DNA from: Bacillota bacterium
Lineage (GTDB): Bacteria > Bacillota_A > Clostridia > Peptostreptococcales > Anaerovoracaceae
Direction of reading: 5' to 3'
DNA: 7,402 bases
Assembly: GCA_017556895.1 (NCBI GenBank)
Contig: JAFYLX010000024.1
Location: 1 to 7,402, forward strand
Part shown: positions 1-5,592 of the stretch, one piece after another
Layout of the letters: each line of letters opens with the position of its first letter
Position numbering within the stretch: the stretch's first letter is position 1
The notes under the pieces: generated by a model
What the model was told of the DNA's origin: nothing
Databases searched by the model: none
Seen by the model: the letters and a program-made list of their open reading frames with translations, nothing else
Program-made: the position numbers and the translations under genes

Positions 1-789
1 ACATCATTAGCAGCAGCTATCTTCAATGCAGACATCGTAGATGATAACGAAGCATACGCATTCGAAATGTTACAGATGGTATTAGACGCTGCATTAGACA
101 GAATGGAACTTGAACAGCAGAACACAGTTAACCACCAGGTATACGCTAAGGCTCACGGTGGCGACTATGCAGCAGCATTAGCTGATGAAAAAGAAGTTCT
201 TCAGGCATGGGCAGATTGGTACGATGAAGCTCTAAGATCCGTAGAAGGATTATTAGAAGATCCATCTGGCGACTACATCAAGGCTAGAGAAGCAGCTCAG
301 GACGTATTAGCAGACAAGTTAGATGAATGCGTAGCATTCGCAGAAGAAATGATCTGTGAAAATCCTGGTCACAAGGATGTAACTCACGTTGCAGCTAAGG
401 AAGCTACAGAAAAGCAGACTGGTAACATCGAATACTGGTACTGCAACGAATGTGGTATGCACTTCGCTGACGAAGATTGCACAGAAAAGATCACTTTCGA
501 AGATACTAGAGTAGAATACGTTGCTCCAGAACCAGGCCCAGGCGAAGGCGATGAACCAGTAGTTCCAGGCCCAGGTGAAGATGAAGGCGGCGAAGGCGAT
601 GAACCAGCTGATACTCCTACAGATAAGCCAGAAGCTGACAAGCCAGCAGATAAGCCAGCTGACAAACCAGCAGCTGATAAGGCTCCAGCAACAGGCGACC
701 AGACTAACGTAATGCTTCCAATCGGAATTATGTTAATCGCGGCAGGCGCTTTAGGTGGCGTAACAGTTCTTAGAAAAAAAGAACAGTAA
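1..789 (+). CDS. Sortase-anchored surface protein, C-terminal part (5' end outside window)
   Basis: The reading frame is open from base 1, so the true start lies upstream; the ATG at 67 is internal and has no ribosome binding site. The first 110 or so residues are charged, Ala-rich and probably helical; I do not recognise them. Bases about 394-520 encode a module with 'NIEYWYCNECGMHFADE', a Cys-x2-Cys (442, 451) plus a third Cys (478), which resembles small Cys-containing repeats found in Clostridia surface proteins. An acidic Pro/Gly linker (about 523-610) and Asp-Lys-Pro repeats (622-681) follow. The end is a tripartite cell-wall sorting signal: APATGD (682-699) as a variant LPxTG motif, a hydrophobic segment (about 709-771) and the basic tail RKKEQ. 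Sortase should cut between Thr and Gly and link the protein to peptidoglycan. Phe codons are all TTC, suggesting high expression. Ligand or role of the N-terminal part is unknown. Confidence 0.88.
   Translation, partial: TSLAAAIFNADIVDDNEAYAFEMLQMVLDAALDRMELEQQNTVNHQVYAKAHGGDYAAALADEKEVLQAWADWYDEALRSVEGLLEDPSGDYIKAREAAQDVLADKLDECVAFAEEMICENPGHKDVTHVAAKEATEKQTGNIEYWYCNECGMHFADEDCTEKITFEDTRVEYVAPEPGPGEGDEPVVPGPGEDEGGEGDEPADTPTDKPEADKPADKPADKPAADKAPATGDQTNVMLPIGIMLIAAGALGGVTVLRKKEQ
622..681 (+). repeat. Asp-Lys-Pro tandem repeat coding region
   Basis: About five imperfect repeats of Asp-Lys-Pro with one to three acidic or Ala residues between them (DKPEA, DKPA, DKPA, DKPAA, DKA). At the DNA level the unit is GAY-AAR-CCA-GCW. 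It probably forms an extended wall-spanning stalk just before the sorting signal. Such repeats change copy number by slippage. Confidence 0.8.
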
Positions 790-830
790 TCGCATTTAGA
801 GATTAAAACTCAATATCAAGCTTAAATAGA

Positions 831-867
831 AAAAGGAGTTTCCATTTGGAAACTCCTTTTCGTTTCT
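831..867 (+). terminator. Intrinsic terminator of the surface protein gene
   Basis: A perfect 13-bp stem, AAAAGGAGTTTCC (831-843) with GGAAACTCCTTTT (848-860), closes an ATTT loop and continues into a T-rich stretch (TTTTCGTTT). It lies 41 bases after the stop at 789. Because the 5' flank is A-rich it could also work on the minus strand. Confidence 0.9.
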
Positions 868-895
868 ATAAAAATACCCCACGACTTGCGTGGGG
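866..895 (-). terminator. Intrinsic terminator of the acyltransferase gene
   Basis: On the minus strand CCCCACG (895-889) pairs with CGTGGGG (883-877) around a 5-base loop and is followed by TATTTTTATAG. It lies 13 bases after the TAA of the minus-strand gene ending at 909. Together with the plus-strand terminator at 831 it insulates the two convergent genes. Confidence 0.85.
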
Positions 896-908
896 CTAAT
901 TAATTTGA

Positions 909-2162
909 TTACTTCCATTTGCCGCCGTTTAAACGGTGGATTTCTTCTGTTGCTAGGAAGAATTTTTCTACGACTTTATTTTCTGGATAGAATTCTACAA
1001 ATTCGCCATCTACGAAAGTATAGAATCTGCTTACGTCGGTACACATACCATAAGTTGGTAGATGTACGCTTTCGATATGGAACTTCCACGGCTGTCCATT
1101 TTTAGTGCCGTCGTAAGTAAGACCGCTATGATCAAGTGTAAGCTGGCCTTTGCCTACGATTTCGGATGTAGCATCACCAGATAAAAACTTGTGGTCAGGA
1201 AGCATTCCGAGTTCTACAGTTTCTGTCATTGAGAAGTTTTCATCTGAGATTTCCGTCTTGATTACTTCTCTTTCCATATTAAACCACTTAGTCTGAGTTT
1301 CTGGAATAACAGAAGAATCGTCAAAAGGTACTAGTTCGTATGTATCGGTAAGAGTTGCACCGTTACCGCACTCTTCGCACCAAATCTTGTTGCCTTTTGT
1401 CTTCATAGTATGCTGCTTGCCACACTTAGGACACCAGAACAAGAGTGTTTCTAAGTCTTCGGCGCCGTTTTCTCCGATATCATAGTGATTTTGTGCATTT
1501 TTGTTCCACTCGTAGTCATCGTGGTAGATAGACTCGTTTATAATATTCTCGATTTCTTCAGGAGATAATCTCTTTAAGTCATCCACGGTAAATAACTGAT
1601 CGATTTCGACTTCTACCTTACCTAAACGGTCCCTCAGATTGTATTTCGGGCTTGTTAGGTATCCCCCACGTATCAATGAGTAATATACGGGAACTCCGGC
1701 CTTCTTTAGAAGCTTACCTGTTCCAATGGCTACTGGCTGATTAGCGCCGGAAATGGAACTCATGCCTTCAGGGAAGATGCAGATTCTGCCACCGGCTTTT
1801 AAAACTCGAAAGATTTCCTTGATTGCATATACATCGGGTACGAAATTTTTCTTCGGAATTACATGAAGTAGTTTGAATACTAGTGAAAGGTGAATTCTGT
1901 GGAATTCGTTGTAACCAGCAACGTAATTCATGCATTTAGGATATGCAGGAATCCCTGTGAAAATATAGTCGAGTCTTGATGCGTGATTGCTGATAAAGAT
2001 ATATGAGCCATCGATCTTTGACATACCTACTTTATCATCGATATGTACGTTGTATTTTTTGGCGATAAAGGTCTTCCATACCCAACCTAATATGTGGTAC
2101 ATAGTGCCGGGAGGCGTAATTTTTCTAGAATGAATCTTTTGCGCGATAGTTGGTTTTTTCAT
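909..2162 (-). CDS. 1-acylglycerol-3-phosphate O-acyltransferase (PlsC family) fused to a zinc ribbon
   Basis: 417 residues. Residues about 50-190 are a PlsC/LPLAT acyltransferase domain: the catalytic HX4D motif is His60-ASRL-Asp65 in 'SNHASRLDYIF', and FPEG (130-133) is the acyl-acceptor binding motif. The family transfers an acyl chain to lysophosphatidate or a related lyso-lipid at the membrane. The usual Arg-containing motif between these is not clear; 'IPKKNF' (102-107) is in its place. Residues 244-265 form a zinc ribbon, CPKC...CEEC (Cys244, 247, 262, 265). The last 150 residues look beta-rich, with 'TKWFNMEREV' after the ribbon, and are unrecognised. Ordinary PlsC proteins have about 200-250 residues, so this is nearly double; similar fused proteins occur in Clostridia as far as I recall. 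The ATG at 2162 has AGGAG at 2174-2170, 7 bases away. The gene is monocistronic. Acyltransferase call is firm; acceptor and role of the C-terminal half are unknown. Confidence 0.9.
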   Translation of the reverse strand: MKKPTIAQKIHSRKITPPGTMYHILGWVWKTFIAKKYNVHIDDKVGMSKIDGSYIFISNHASRLDYIFTGIPAYPKCMNYVAGYNEFHRIHLSLVFKLLHVIPKKNFVPDVYAIKEIFRVLKAGGRICIFPEGMSSISGANQPVAIGTGKLLKKAGVPVYYSLIRGGYLTSPKYNLRDRLGKVEVEIDQLFTVDDLKRLSPEEIENIINESIYHDDYEWNKNAQNHYDIGENGAEDLETLLFWCPKCGKQHTMKTKGNKIWCEECGNGATLTDTYELVPFDDSSVIPETQTKWFNMEREVIKTEISDENFSMTETVELGMLPDHKFLSGDATSEIVGKGQLTLDHSGLTYDGTKNGQPWKFHIESVHLPTYGMCTDVSRFYTFVDGEFVEFYPENKVVEKFFLATEEIHRLNGGKWK

Positions 2163-2211
2163 ATATTATCTCCTAATATCAGTGGAATTATCTGTTTTAT
2201 AACTTATGCAA

Positions 2212-2241
2212 ATTGTAGCAAAAAAAGAGTGTTTAGGTCAA
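2212..2241 (-). promoter_or_regulatory. Promoter of the acyltransferase gene
   Basis: On the minus strand, TTGACC (2241-2236) and TACAAT (2217-2212) are separated by 18 bases. Each hexamer has one mismatch to the sigma-A consensus. Predicted transcription would start near 2205, giving a leader of about 40 bases before the ATG at 2162. Confidence 0.75.
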
Positions 2242-2247
2242 GAAGTG

Positions 2248-2256
2248 TGATATAAT
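2248..2256 (+). promoter_or_regulatory. Extended -10 promoter of the GNAT gene
   Basis: TGATATAAT is a perfect extended -10 element (TGnTATAAT), with the TATAAT at 2251-2256. No good -35 hexamer lies 16-18 bases upstream, which fits an extended -10 promoter. It sits back to back with the minus-strand promoter at 2212-2241; its -35 region falls inside that promoter's spacer. Confidence 0.7.
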
Positions 2257-2293
2257 AAAAAAATAGAATTAGACTTCGACGGGAGGAATCGAA

Positions 2294-2770
2294 ATGGCTG
2301 AATTTAGATTTAAGGAATATGTAAAGGAAGACTCCGCAATTCTAATGGACTTAATTACACAGATGGCCGTGTATGAAAAATTAGAAGACCAGCTAATTGC
2401 AACAGAAGAGCTATTAAATCATTGGATTTTAGAAGAAAAGAAGTTAGAAATGTATTTATTACAGGAAGATGATGCATATATCGGATATGTTTGCTTCTTT
2501 AACAACTTCTCCACATTCTTATGCAAACCGGGATTATATCTAGAAGACCTATTTATTCTTCCTGAATATAGAGGAAGAGGGTACGGCAAGGAATCCCTTA
2601 GAAAACTAGCTAAAATCGCCGTAGAACGTGGATACGGACGTTTTGAATGGGTTTGCCTAAAGTGGAACCAGTCCGCAATCGATGTATATAAGAATTTAGG
2701 CGCTACAGAAATGACAGAATGGACAATGTTCCGTGTTGACGGCGAAAAGCTTAAGGAATTAGGGAAATAA
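2294..2770 (+). CDS. GNAT-family N-acetyltransferase, spermidine/spermine acetyltransferase-like
   Basis: 158 residues, a single GNAT domain. From memory of the human SSAT sequence, it shares the N-terminal pattern 'A.YE.LE.Q..ATEE.L', the 'LYLEDLFILPEYRGRGYGK' block (81-99) and 'W...WN.SAIDVYKNLGA' (119-137). R93-GRGYGK99 is the pyrophosphate-binding loop for acetyl-CoA, and Tyr132 matches the general-acid Tyr of the family. It should transfer acetyl from acetyl-CoA to a primary amine, plausibly a polyamine or other small diamine, in the cytoplasm. The substrate cannot be fixed from sequence, since SSAT-like enzymes also acetylate thialysine. Start ATG at 2294 has GGAGG at 2282-2286, 7 bases away. 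It is monocistronic, with its own extended -10 promoter and a terminator. Confidence 0.9.
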   Translation: MAEFRFKEYVKEDSAILMDLITQMAVYEKLEDQLIATEELLNHWILEEKKLEMYLLQEDDAYIGYVCFFNNFSTFLCKPGLYLEDLFILPEYRGRGYGKESLRKLAKIAVERGYGRFEWVCLKWNQSAIDVYKNLGATEMTEWTMFRVDGEKLKELGK

Positions 2771-2787
2771 AATTAAATAGAGAATAA

Positions 2788-2830
2788 AAGCCGAATAGTA
2801 TTAAAAGCTATTCGGCTTCTTTGTTTTATG
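2788..2830. terminator. Bidirectional terminator between the GNAT gene and rsuA
   Basis: An 11-bp perfect stem, AAGCCGAATAG (2788-2798) with CTATTCGGCTT (2808-2818), has a 9-base loop. Plus-strand T-rich sequence follows (TTCTTTGTTTTA). On the minus strand the T tract is the complement of the A-rich sequence 2783-2789. It lies 17 bases after the GNAT stop and just after the rsuA stop on the other strand, so it serves both convergent genes. Confidence 0.88.
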
Positions 2831-2843
2831 TGATTTAAGTATT

Positions 2844-3548
2844 TTATAACTGCTGTTGTAATAATTTTAGCTCTTCTTCAGTCAATTCGCGTGACTCGCC
2901 TTCAGCTAGGTCATCCGGCAAACGTAGATTTCCCATGGCTACCCTATGGAGTTCTACCACTTTCGCCCCGAAGCAACCGAACATTCTCTTGATTTGGTGG
3001 TAACGCCCTTCTTTAAGTGTTACGAAGCAAGTCTTATCACCAGTGATTTCTAAACTAGCCTCTTTGCATACGCCGTCATTTAGCTCAACGCCAGCTTCGA
3101 AACCTCTTGCCATTTCCTCTGTAACAGGAATATCTAATTCCACGTGATAGATTTTCTGCACGTGTTTTTTAGGGGAAAGGATGTTGTGAGCCATTTGGCC
3201 ATCATCAGTGATGATCATTAGACCTGTAGTGTCTCTGTCTAGTCTGCCTGCAGGGAAAAGGTCTCTGCCTTCGTATTCCATAGGTACAAGCTCTAAAACC
3301 GTCTGATGGTCTCTGTCCTCTGTTGCAGAAACATAGCCCTTTGGCTTGTTTAACATAAGATAGACAAACTTCTTGAAGTTTAGTTCTTCGCCATTTACAA
3401 CTATGACTGCAGTATTAGGGTCAGCTTTGACGCTAGAGGACTTAATGACCTCTCCGTTTACAGTGACTCTTTTTTTCGCTATTAAAGCCTTTACTTCGCT
3501 TCTTGAATACTTCCCCTGGGAAGCTATTATTTTATCTATACGTTCCAA
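2844..3548 (-). CDS. rsuA: 16S rRNA pseudouridine(516) synthase RsuA
   Basis: 234 residues, close to the 231 of E. coli RsuA. An N-terminal S4 RNA-binding domain (about 1-50, 'RIDKIIASQGKYSRSEVKAL') is followed by the RsuA/RluB/E/F catalytic domain. The catalytic Asp104 is in 'GRLDRDTTGLMIITDDG' (101-117). Family blocks 'LMLNKPKGYVSAT' (64-76) and 'EGRYHQIKRMF' (180-190) are present, and the tail 'LPDDLAEGESRELTEEE' matches RsuA better than RluB. It isomerises uridine 516 of 16S rRNA to pseudouridine during small-subunit assembly. The start is TTG at 3548: the ribosome binding site GAAGGAG sits 8 bases upstream, and the next in-frame Met is residue 65, which would remove the S4 domain. RsuA versus a closely related RluB-like specificity is the main uncertainty. 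Confidence 0.92.
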   Translation of the reverse strand: MERIDKIIASQGKYSRSEVKALIAKKRVTVNGEVIKSSSVKADPNTAVIVVNGEELNFKKFVYLMLNKPKGYVSATEDRDHQTVLELVPMEYEGRDLFPAGRLDRDTTGLMIITDDGQMAHNILSPKKHVQKIYHVELDIPVTEEMARGFEAGVELNDGVCKEASLEITGDKTCFVTLKEGRYHQIKRMFGCFGAKVVELHRVAMGNLRLPDDLAEGESRELTEEELKLLQQQL

Positions 3549-3556
3549 AATTCAAA

Positions 3557-3562
3557 CTCCTT
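3557..3562 (-). promoter_or_regulatory. Ribosome binding site fixing the TTG start of rsuA
   Basis: AAGGAG on the minus strand (3562-3557), 8 bases before the TTG at 3548. It supports the rare TTG initiator, since no ATG or GTG is suitably placed. Confidence 0.8.
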
Positions 3563-3592
3563 CGTGAATGTTATTAACAAGTATACTTTTTG

Positions 3593-3621
3593 ATTTTAAC
3601 ACGTTTTAAGCTATGGTACAA
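3593..3621 (-). promoter_or_regulatory. Candidate promoter of rsuA
   Basis: On the minus strand TTGTAC (3621-3616) and TAAAAT (3598-3593) are 17 bases apart. It overlaps, on the other strand, the candidate promoter of the hydrolase gene. A weaker alternative -10 (TATACT) lies at 3586-3581. Confidence 0.5.
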
Positions 3622-3650
3622 TTGCACAATCCCTAAAAATATGCTAACTT
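3595..3650 (+). promoter_or_regulatory. Candidate promoter region of the hydrolase gene
   Basis: Two options are visible. One is TTTAAC (3595-3600), a 16-base spacer and TACAAT (3617-3622) with an extended TGG. The other is TTGCAC (3622-3627), a 17-base spacer and TAACTT (3645-3650) with an extended TGC. A small palindrome, TAACTT-A-AAGTTA (3645-3657), lies downstream of the first or on the -10 of the second and could be an operator. Confidence 0.4.
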
Positions 3651-3687
3651 AAAGTTAACAGAATGACGACTCGCTAGGAGGCAAACT

Positions 3688-4602
3688 ATGAAAAAAGAAA
3701 TATTAACAATCAATTCAAATTGCGATAATCTTCCTTTAAGTGTTGCGGTTTTCGAACCGGAAGGAGACGTTAAAGGTATAGTGCAGTTTGCACATGGCAT
3801 GGCAGAACATAAAGAAAGATATTTTGGCTTTATGGAATACCTTGCTGAAGCAGGCTATGCATCAATAATCAACGACCACAGAGGTCACGGCGCAAGCGTA
3901 AGAAATCCTGAAGACCTTGGATATTTTTATGACGATACGGTAACATATATTGTGGAAGACACTGCTCAGTTAACTGAATATATAAAGGGAAGATTCCCTG
4001 GAGTACCAGTGTGCTTATTCGGCCACAGCATGGGCTCAATCGTAGCAAGAGACTATCTAAAGCTTAATGACAAGAAAATTGATAAGTTGGTTCTTTGTGG
4101 CGCACCTGGAAGCAATCCTGTGGCAGGAGTTGCGAAGTTCTTAATAAAGATGCAGACTAAGAAGCATGGCGACAGATATAGAAGTCCGCTTATGTATAAC
4201 CTTTCCATTGGTGGATACGCTAAGGCTGTACCTAATGCAAAAACGGAGTGCGATTGGTTAAGTGTTAATGAAGAAAACGTTAAAGCATACATTGAAGACC
4301 CTCTATGTGGCTTTAAATTCACGTTAAACGGCTATAAAAATCTGATTGGACTACTTGCCAATATTTTTGACAATTATGGCTGGAAAGTAGGAAACAAGAA
4401 TCTTCCTATTCACTTTATAGCAGGCAGCGAAGACCCGGTAATTGGAAAGGAAAGCCAGTGGCTTGCAAGCCAGAATTTCTTATTAAAGCAGGGATACAAC
4501 AATGTATCTGGCAAACTCTACAAAGGTCTTAGACACGAAATTATTCTAGAAAAGGAAAAACATCAGGTTTATGAAGATGTTTTAGCATTTCTTGAAAAGT
4601 AA
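3688..4602 (+). CDS. Alpha/beta hydrolase, monoacylglycerol lipase / lysophospholipase (PldB) type
   Basis: 304 residues, a single alpha/beta hydrolase domain of the serine aminopeptidase S33 / Hydrolase_4 type. The nucleophile elbow is 'FGHSMGS' with Ser114. Likely triad partners are Asp249 in 'GSEDPVIG' and His283 in 'GLRHEI'. The oxyanion-hole motif is 'AHGMAEH' (35-41), and 'NDHRGHGAS' (62-70) is the typical block after strand 4 of the family. It has no signal peptide, so it is cytoplasmic. The family hydrolyses monoacylglycerols, lysophospholipids or related esters; the substrate is not readable here. The start ATG at 3688 has AGGAGG 6 bases upstream. It is divergent from rsuA and is not followed by a clear terminator. 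Confidence 0.92.
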   Translation: MKKEILTINSNCDNLPLSVAVFEPEGDVKGIVQFAHGMAEHKERYFGFMEYLAEAGYASIINDHRGHGASVRNPEDLGYFYDDTVTYIVEDTAQLTEYIKGRFPGVPVCLFGHSMGSIVARDYLKLNDKKIDKLVLCGAPGSNPVAGVAKFLIKMQTKKHGDRYRSPLMYNLSIGGYAKAVPNAKTECDWLSVNEENVKAYIEDPLCGFKFTLNGYKNLIGLLANIFDNYGWKVGNKNLPIHFIAGSEDPVIGKESQWLASQNFLLKQGYNNVSGKLYKGLRHEIILEKEKHQVYEDVLAFLEK

Positions 4603-4604
4603 TG

Positions 4605-4634
4605 TTGCGAGCAAATAAGTATACATGTTATACT
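4605..4634 (+). promoter_or_regulatory. Promoter of the small peptide-EcsC-queT operon
   Basis: TTGCGA (4605-4610), an 18-base spacer and TATACT (4629-4634), with an extended TGT directly before the -10. The -35 begins only 3 bases after the upstream stop codon. An inverted repeat, AAGTATA-CATGT-TATACTT (4617-4635), covers the spacer and the -10, so a repressor bound there would block polymerase. Confidence 0.65.
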
Positions 4635-4663
4635 TTCATATATTCAAAAAAGGGGGTTATATG

Positions 4664-4759
4664 ATGTTTAAGAAAAAGATTTTACCTATTTTAATTATTG
4701 CAGCAGCTGTTGCTGTTTTCTGCACTTACGAAGGAGAAGAAAGTGAGTCTGCTGAATAA
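4664..4759 (+). CDS. Small membrane peptide overlapping the EcsC-family gene
   Basis: 31 residues from the second of two adjacent ATGs (4661 and 4664): MFKKK, then a hydrophobic run 'ILPILIIAAAVAVFC', then an acidic tail 'TYEGEESESAE'. A Shine-Dalgarno-like AGGGGG (4651-4656) is 7 bases from 4664 and 4 from 4661, so 4664 is preferred. The shape is one transmembrane segment with a basic N-terminus and acidic C-terminus. The Cys is preceded by Phe, so this is not a normal lipobox. Its last 17 bases overlap the downstream EcsC gene in another frame, and its coding sequence contains the EcsC ribosome binding site, which suggests translational coupling. No family recognised. It could be a real small protein, a leader peptide, or a chance ORF. 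Confidence 0.55.
   Translation: MFKKKILPILIIAAAVAVFCTYEGEESESAE
4731..4736 (+). promoter_or_regulatory. Ribosome binding site fixing the GTG start of the EcsC gene
   Basis: AAGGAG, 6 bases before the GTG at 4743. It makes the GTG the best start. The in-frame TTG at 4698 has no upstream site and would add 15 residues that are unlike the family. Confidence 0.8.
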
Positions 4760-5567
4760 GAAGTCAGCATGGGAAAAGGAATGGGAGGATCTAAAGAAGA
4801 AGGAAGCTAAATTCACTTCTAGGAGACAGCAAGGACCTACGTCAGTGCTTATCGAGAAGCTGGATAGGTTTATTCCTAAGAAGCTAAATGATACTTTGGA
4901 TGCTGCTTTTTCTAAGGCGTTTGCTTTGATCTTTGAGAAGGGTACAGGCGTAATAGAGAAGACATACAACAAGGAACAAAAGCAAGTGGATTTTATGGTA
5001 GATGCTTACGCGACTGAGATAAAAGCTGACAAAAAAAGCGTCAAGAAATTTACCAAAAGAGCAAAGGCTAGTAAGACTGCTAACTTAATGATAACTGGTG
5101 TAGAAGGCATTGGCCTTGGTCTTGTAGGGGCGGGACTACCTGATATACCTTTGTTTGTTGCAATGGTACTAAAGAGTGTCTACGAAGTTGCACTAAGTTA
5201 TGGCTATGATTACGAAAGTGATGGAGAAAAGGCCTTTATCCTAAAAGTTATCGAGACGGCCATGTATGATGATGAGGAATTCATTGAAGAAAATAGACAC
5301 CTTGATGAATTGATTGAAAACATCGTCAGCGATGGCGATAGCCTCGAGGATTATGAAATCGACAAAGAAGGACAGATAGCTAAGACTGCCAAGGCTCTAT
5401 CTAAAGAAATGCTCTATACAAAATTCCTGCAGGGCCAGATGATTATCGGCGTAGCAGGAGGAATCTTCAATCCTATTTATATAAATCGTATTACTGATTA
5501 TGCGGTTCTAAAGTATAGAAGGAGATTCCTAACAAGCAAAGTGAGTTCGAAACCTTCCTCACTATAA
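4743..5567 (+). CDS. EcsC family protein
   Basis: 274 residues from the GTG. The N-terminal 110 residues are rich in Lys and Glu and probably helical, with 'LNDTLDAAFSKAFALIFEKGTGVIEKTY' spanning about 48-75, a block typical of EcsC proteins in Bacillota. Residues 119-155 carry the core 'GVEGIGLGLVGAGLPDIP' and 'KSVYEVALSYGYDYESD', which match the EcsC family: a Gly-rich hairpin, then Tyr-Glu-x-Ala-x-x-Tyr-Gly-Tyr. The Gly-rich 'QMIIGVAGGIFNPIY' (232-246) may touch the membrane. EcsC was named from the B. subtilis ecsABC locus, where EcsA and EcsB form an ABC transporter; the biochemical role of EcsC is not established. No ecsA or ecsB is nearby. It follows the small peptide with a 17-base overlap and precedes queT by 25 bases, so the three are probably cotranscribed. 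Confidence 0.9.
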   Translation: MSLLNKKSAWEKEWEDLKKKEAKFTSRRQQGPTSVLIEKLDRFIPKKLNDTLDAAFSKAFALIFEKGTGVIEKTYNKEQKQVDFMVDAYATEIKADKKSVKKFTKRAKASKTANLMITGVEGIGLGLVGAGLPDIPLFVAMVLKSVYEVALSYGYDYESDGEKAFILKVIETAMYDDEEFIEENRHLDELIENIVSDGDSLEDYEIDKEGQIAKTAKALSKEMLYTKFLQGQMIIGVAGGIFNPIYINRITDYAVLKYRRRFLTSKVSSKPSSL

Positions 5568-5592
5568 ATAAAACTACAGGAGAGAAATTGTT

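Noticed and set aside
384..665. Minus-strand ORF rich in Ser, Gly and Pro opposite the surface protein gene
   Set aside because: It is the complement of the repetitive Pro/Asp/Lys linker. It has no ribosome binding site, and the plus strand is clearly coding.
622..681. Short repeats as a CRISPR or mobile-element signature
   Set aside because: The repeats keep the reading frame, encode Asp-Lys-Pro and have no unique spacers, so they are protein linker repeats.
67..789. ATG at 67 as the start of the surface protein
   Set aside because: The frame is open back to base 1 and there is no Shine-Dalgarno site before 67, so the gene begins upstream of the window.
890..1105. Plus-strand ORF opposite the end of the acyltransferase gene
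   Set aside because: It starts inside the minus-strand terminator and has no ribosome binding site; the other strand encodes the acyltransferase C-terminus.
4053..4322. Minus-strand ORF inside the hydrolase gene, and similar antisense ORFs at 4691-4972 and 5862-6098
   Set aside because: All lie opposite genes with strong family matches, have no ribosome binding sites and resemble no protein.
4698..4742. TTG at 4698 as the start of the EcsC gene
   Set aside because: No ribosome binding site precedes it. The GTG at 4743 has AAGGAG at 6 bases and gives the usual family N-terminus.
4661..4800. Frameshift joining the small peptide as a signal sequence to the EcsC protein
   Set aside because: The EcsC gene has its own ribosome binding site and a full-length family N-terminus, and EcsC proteins are not normally secreted, so two separate ORFs explain the sequence better.
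5568..5592. preQ1 riboswitch before queT
   Set aside because: The gap is 25 bases, shorter than the smallest preQ1 aptamer plus expression platform, and no matching stem or A-rich tail is visible.
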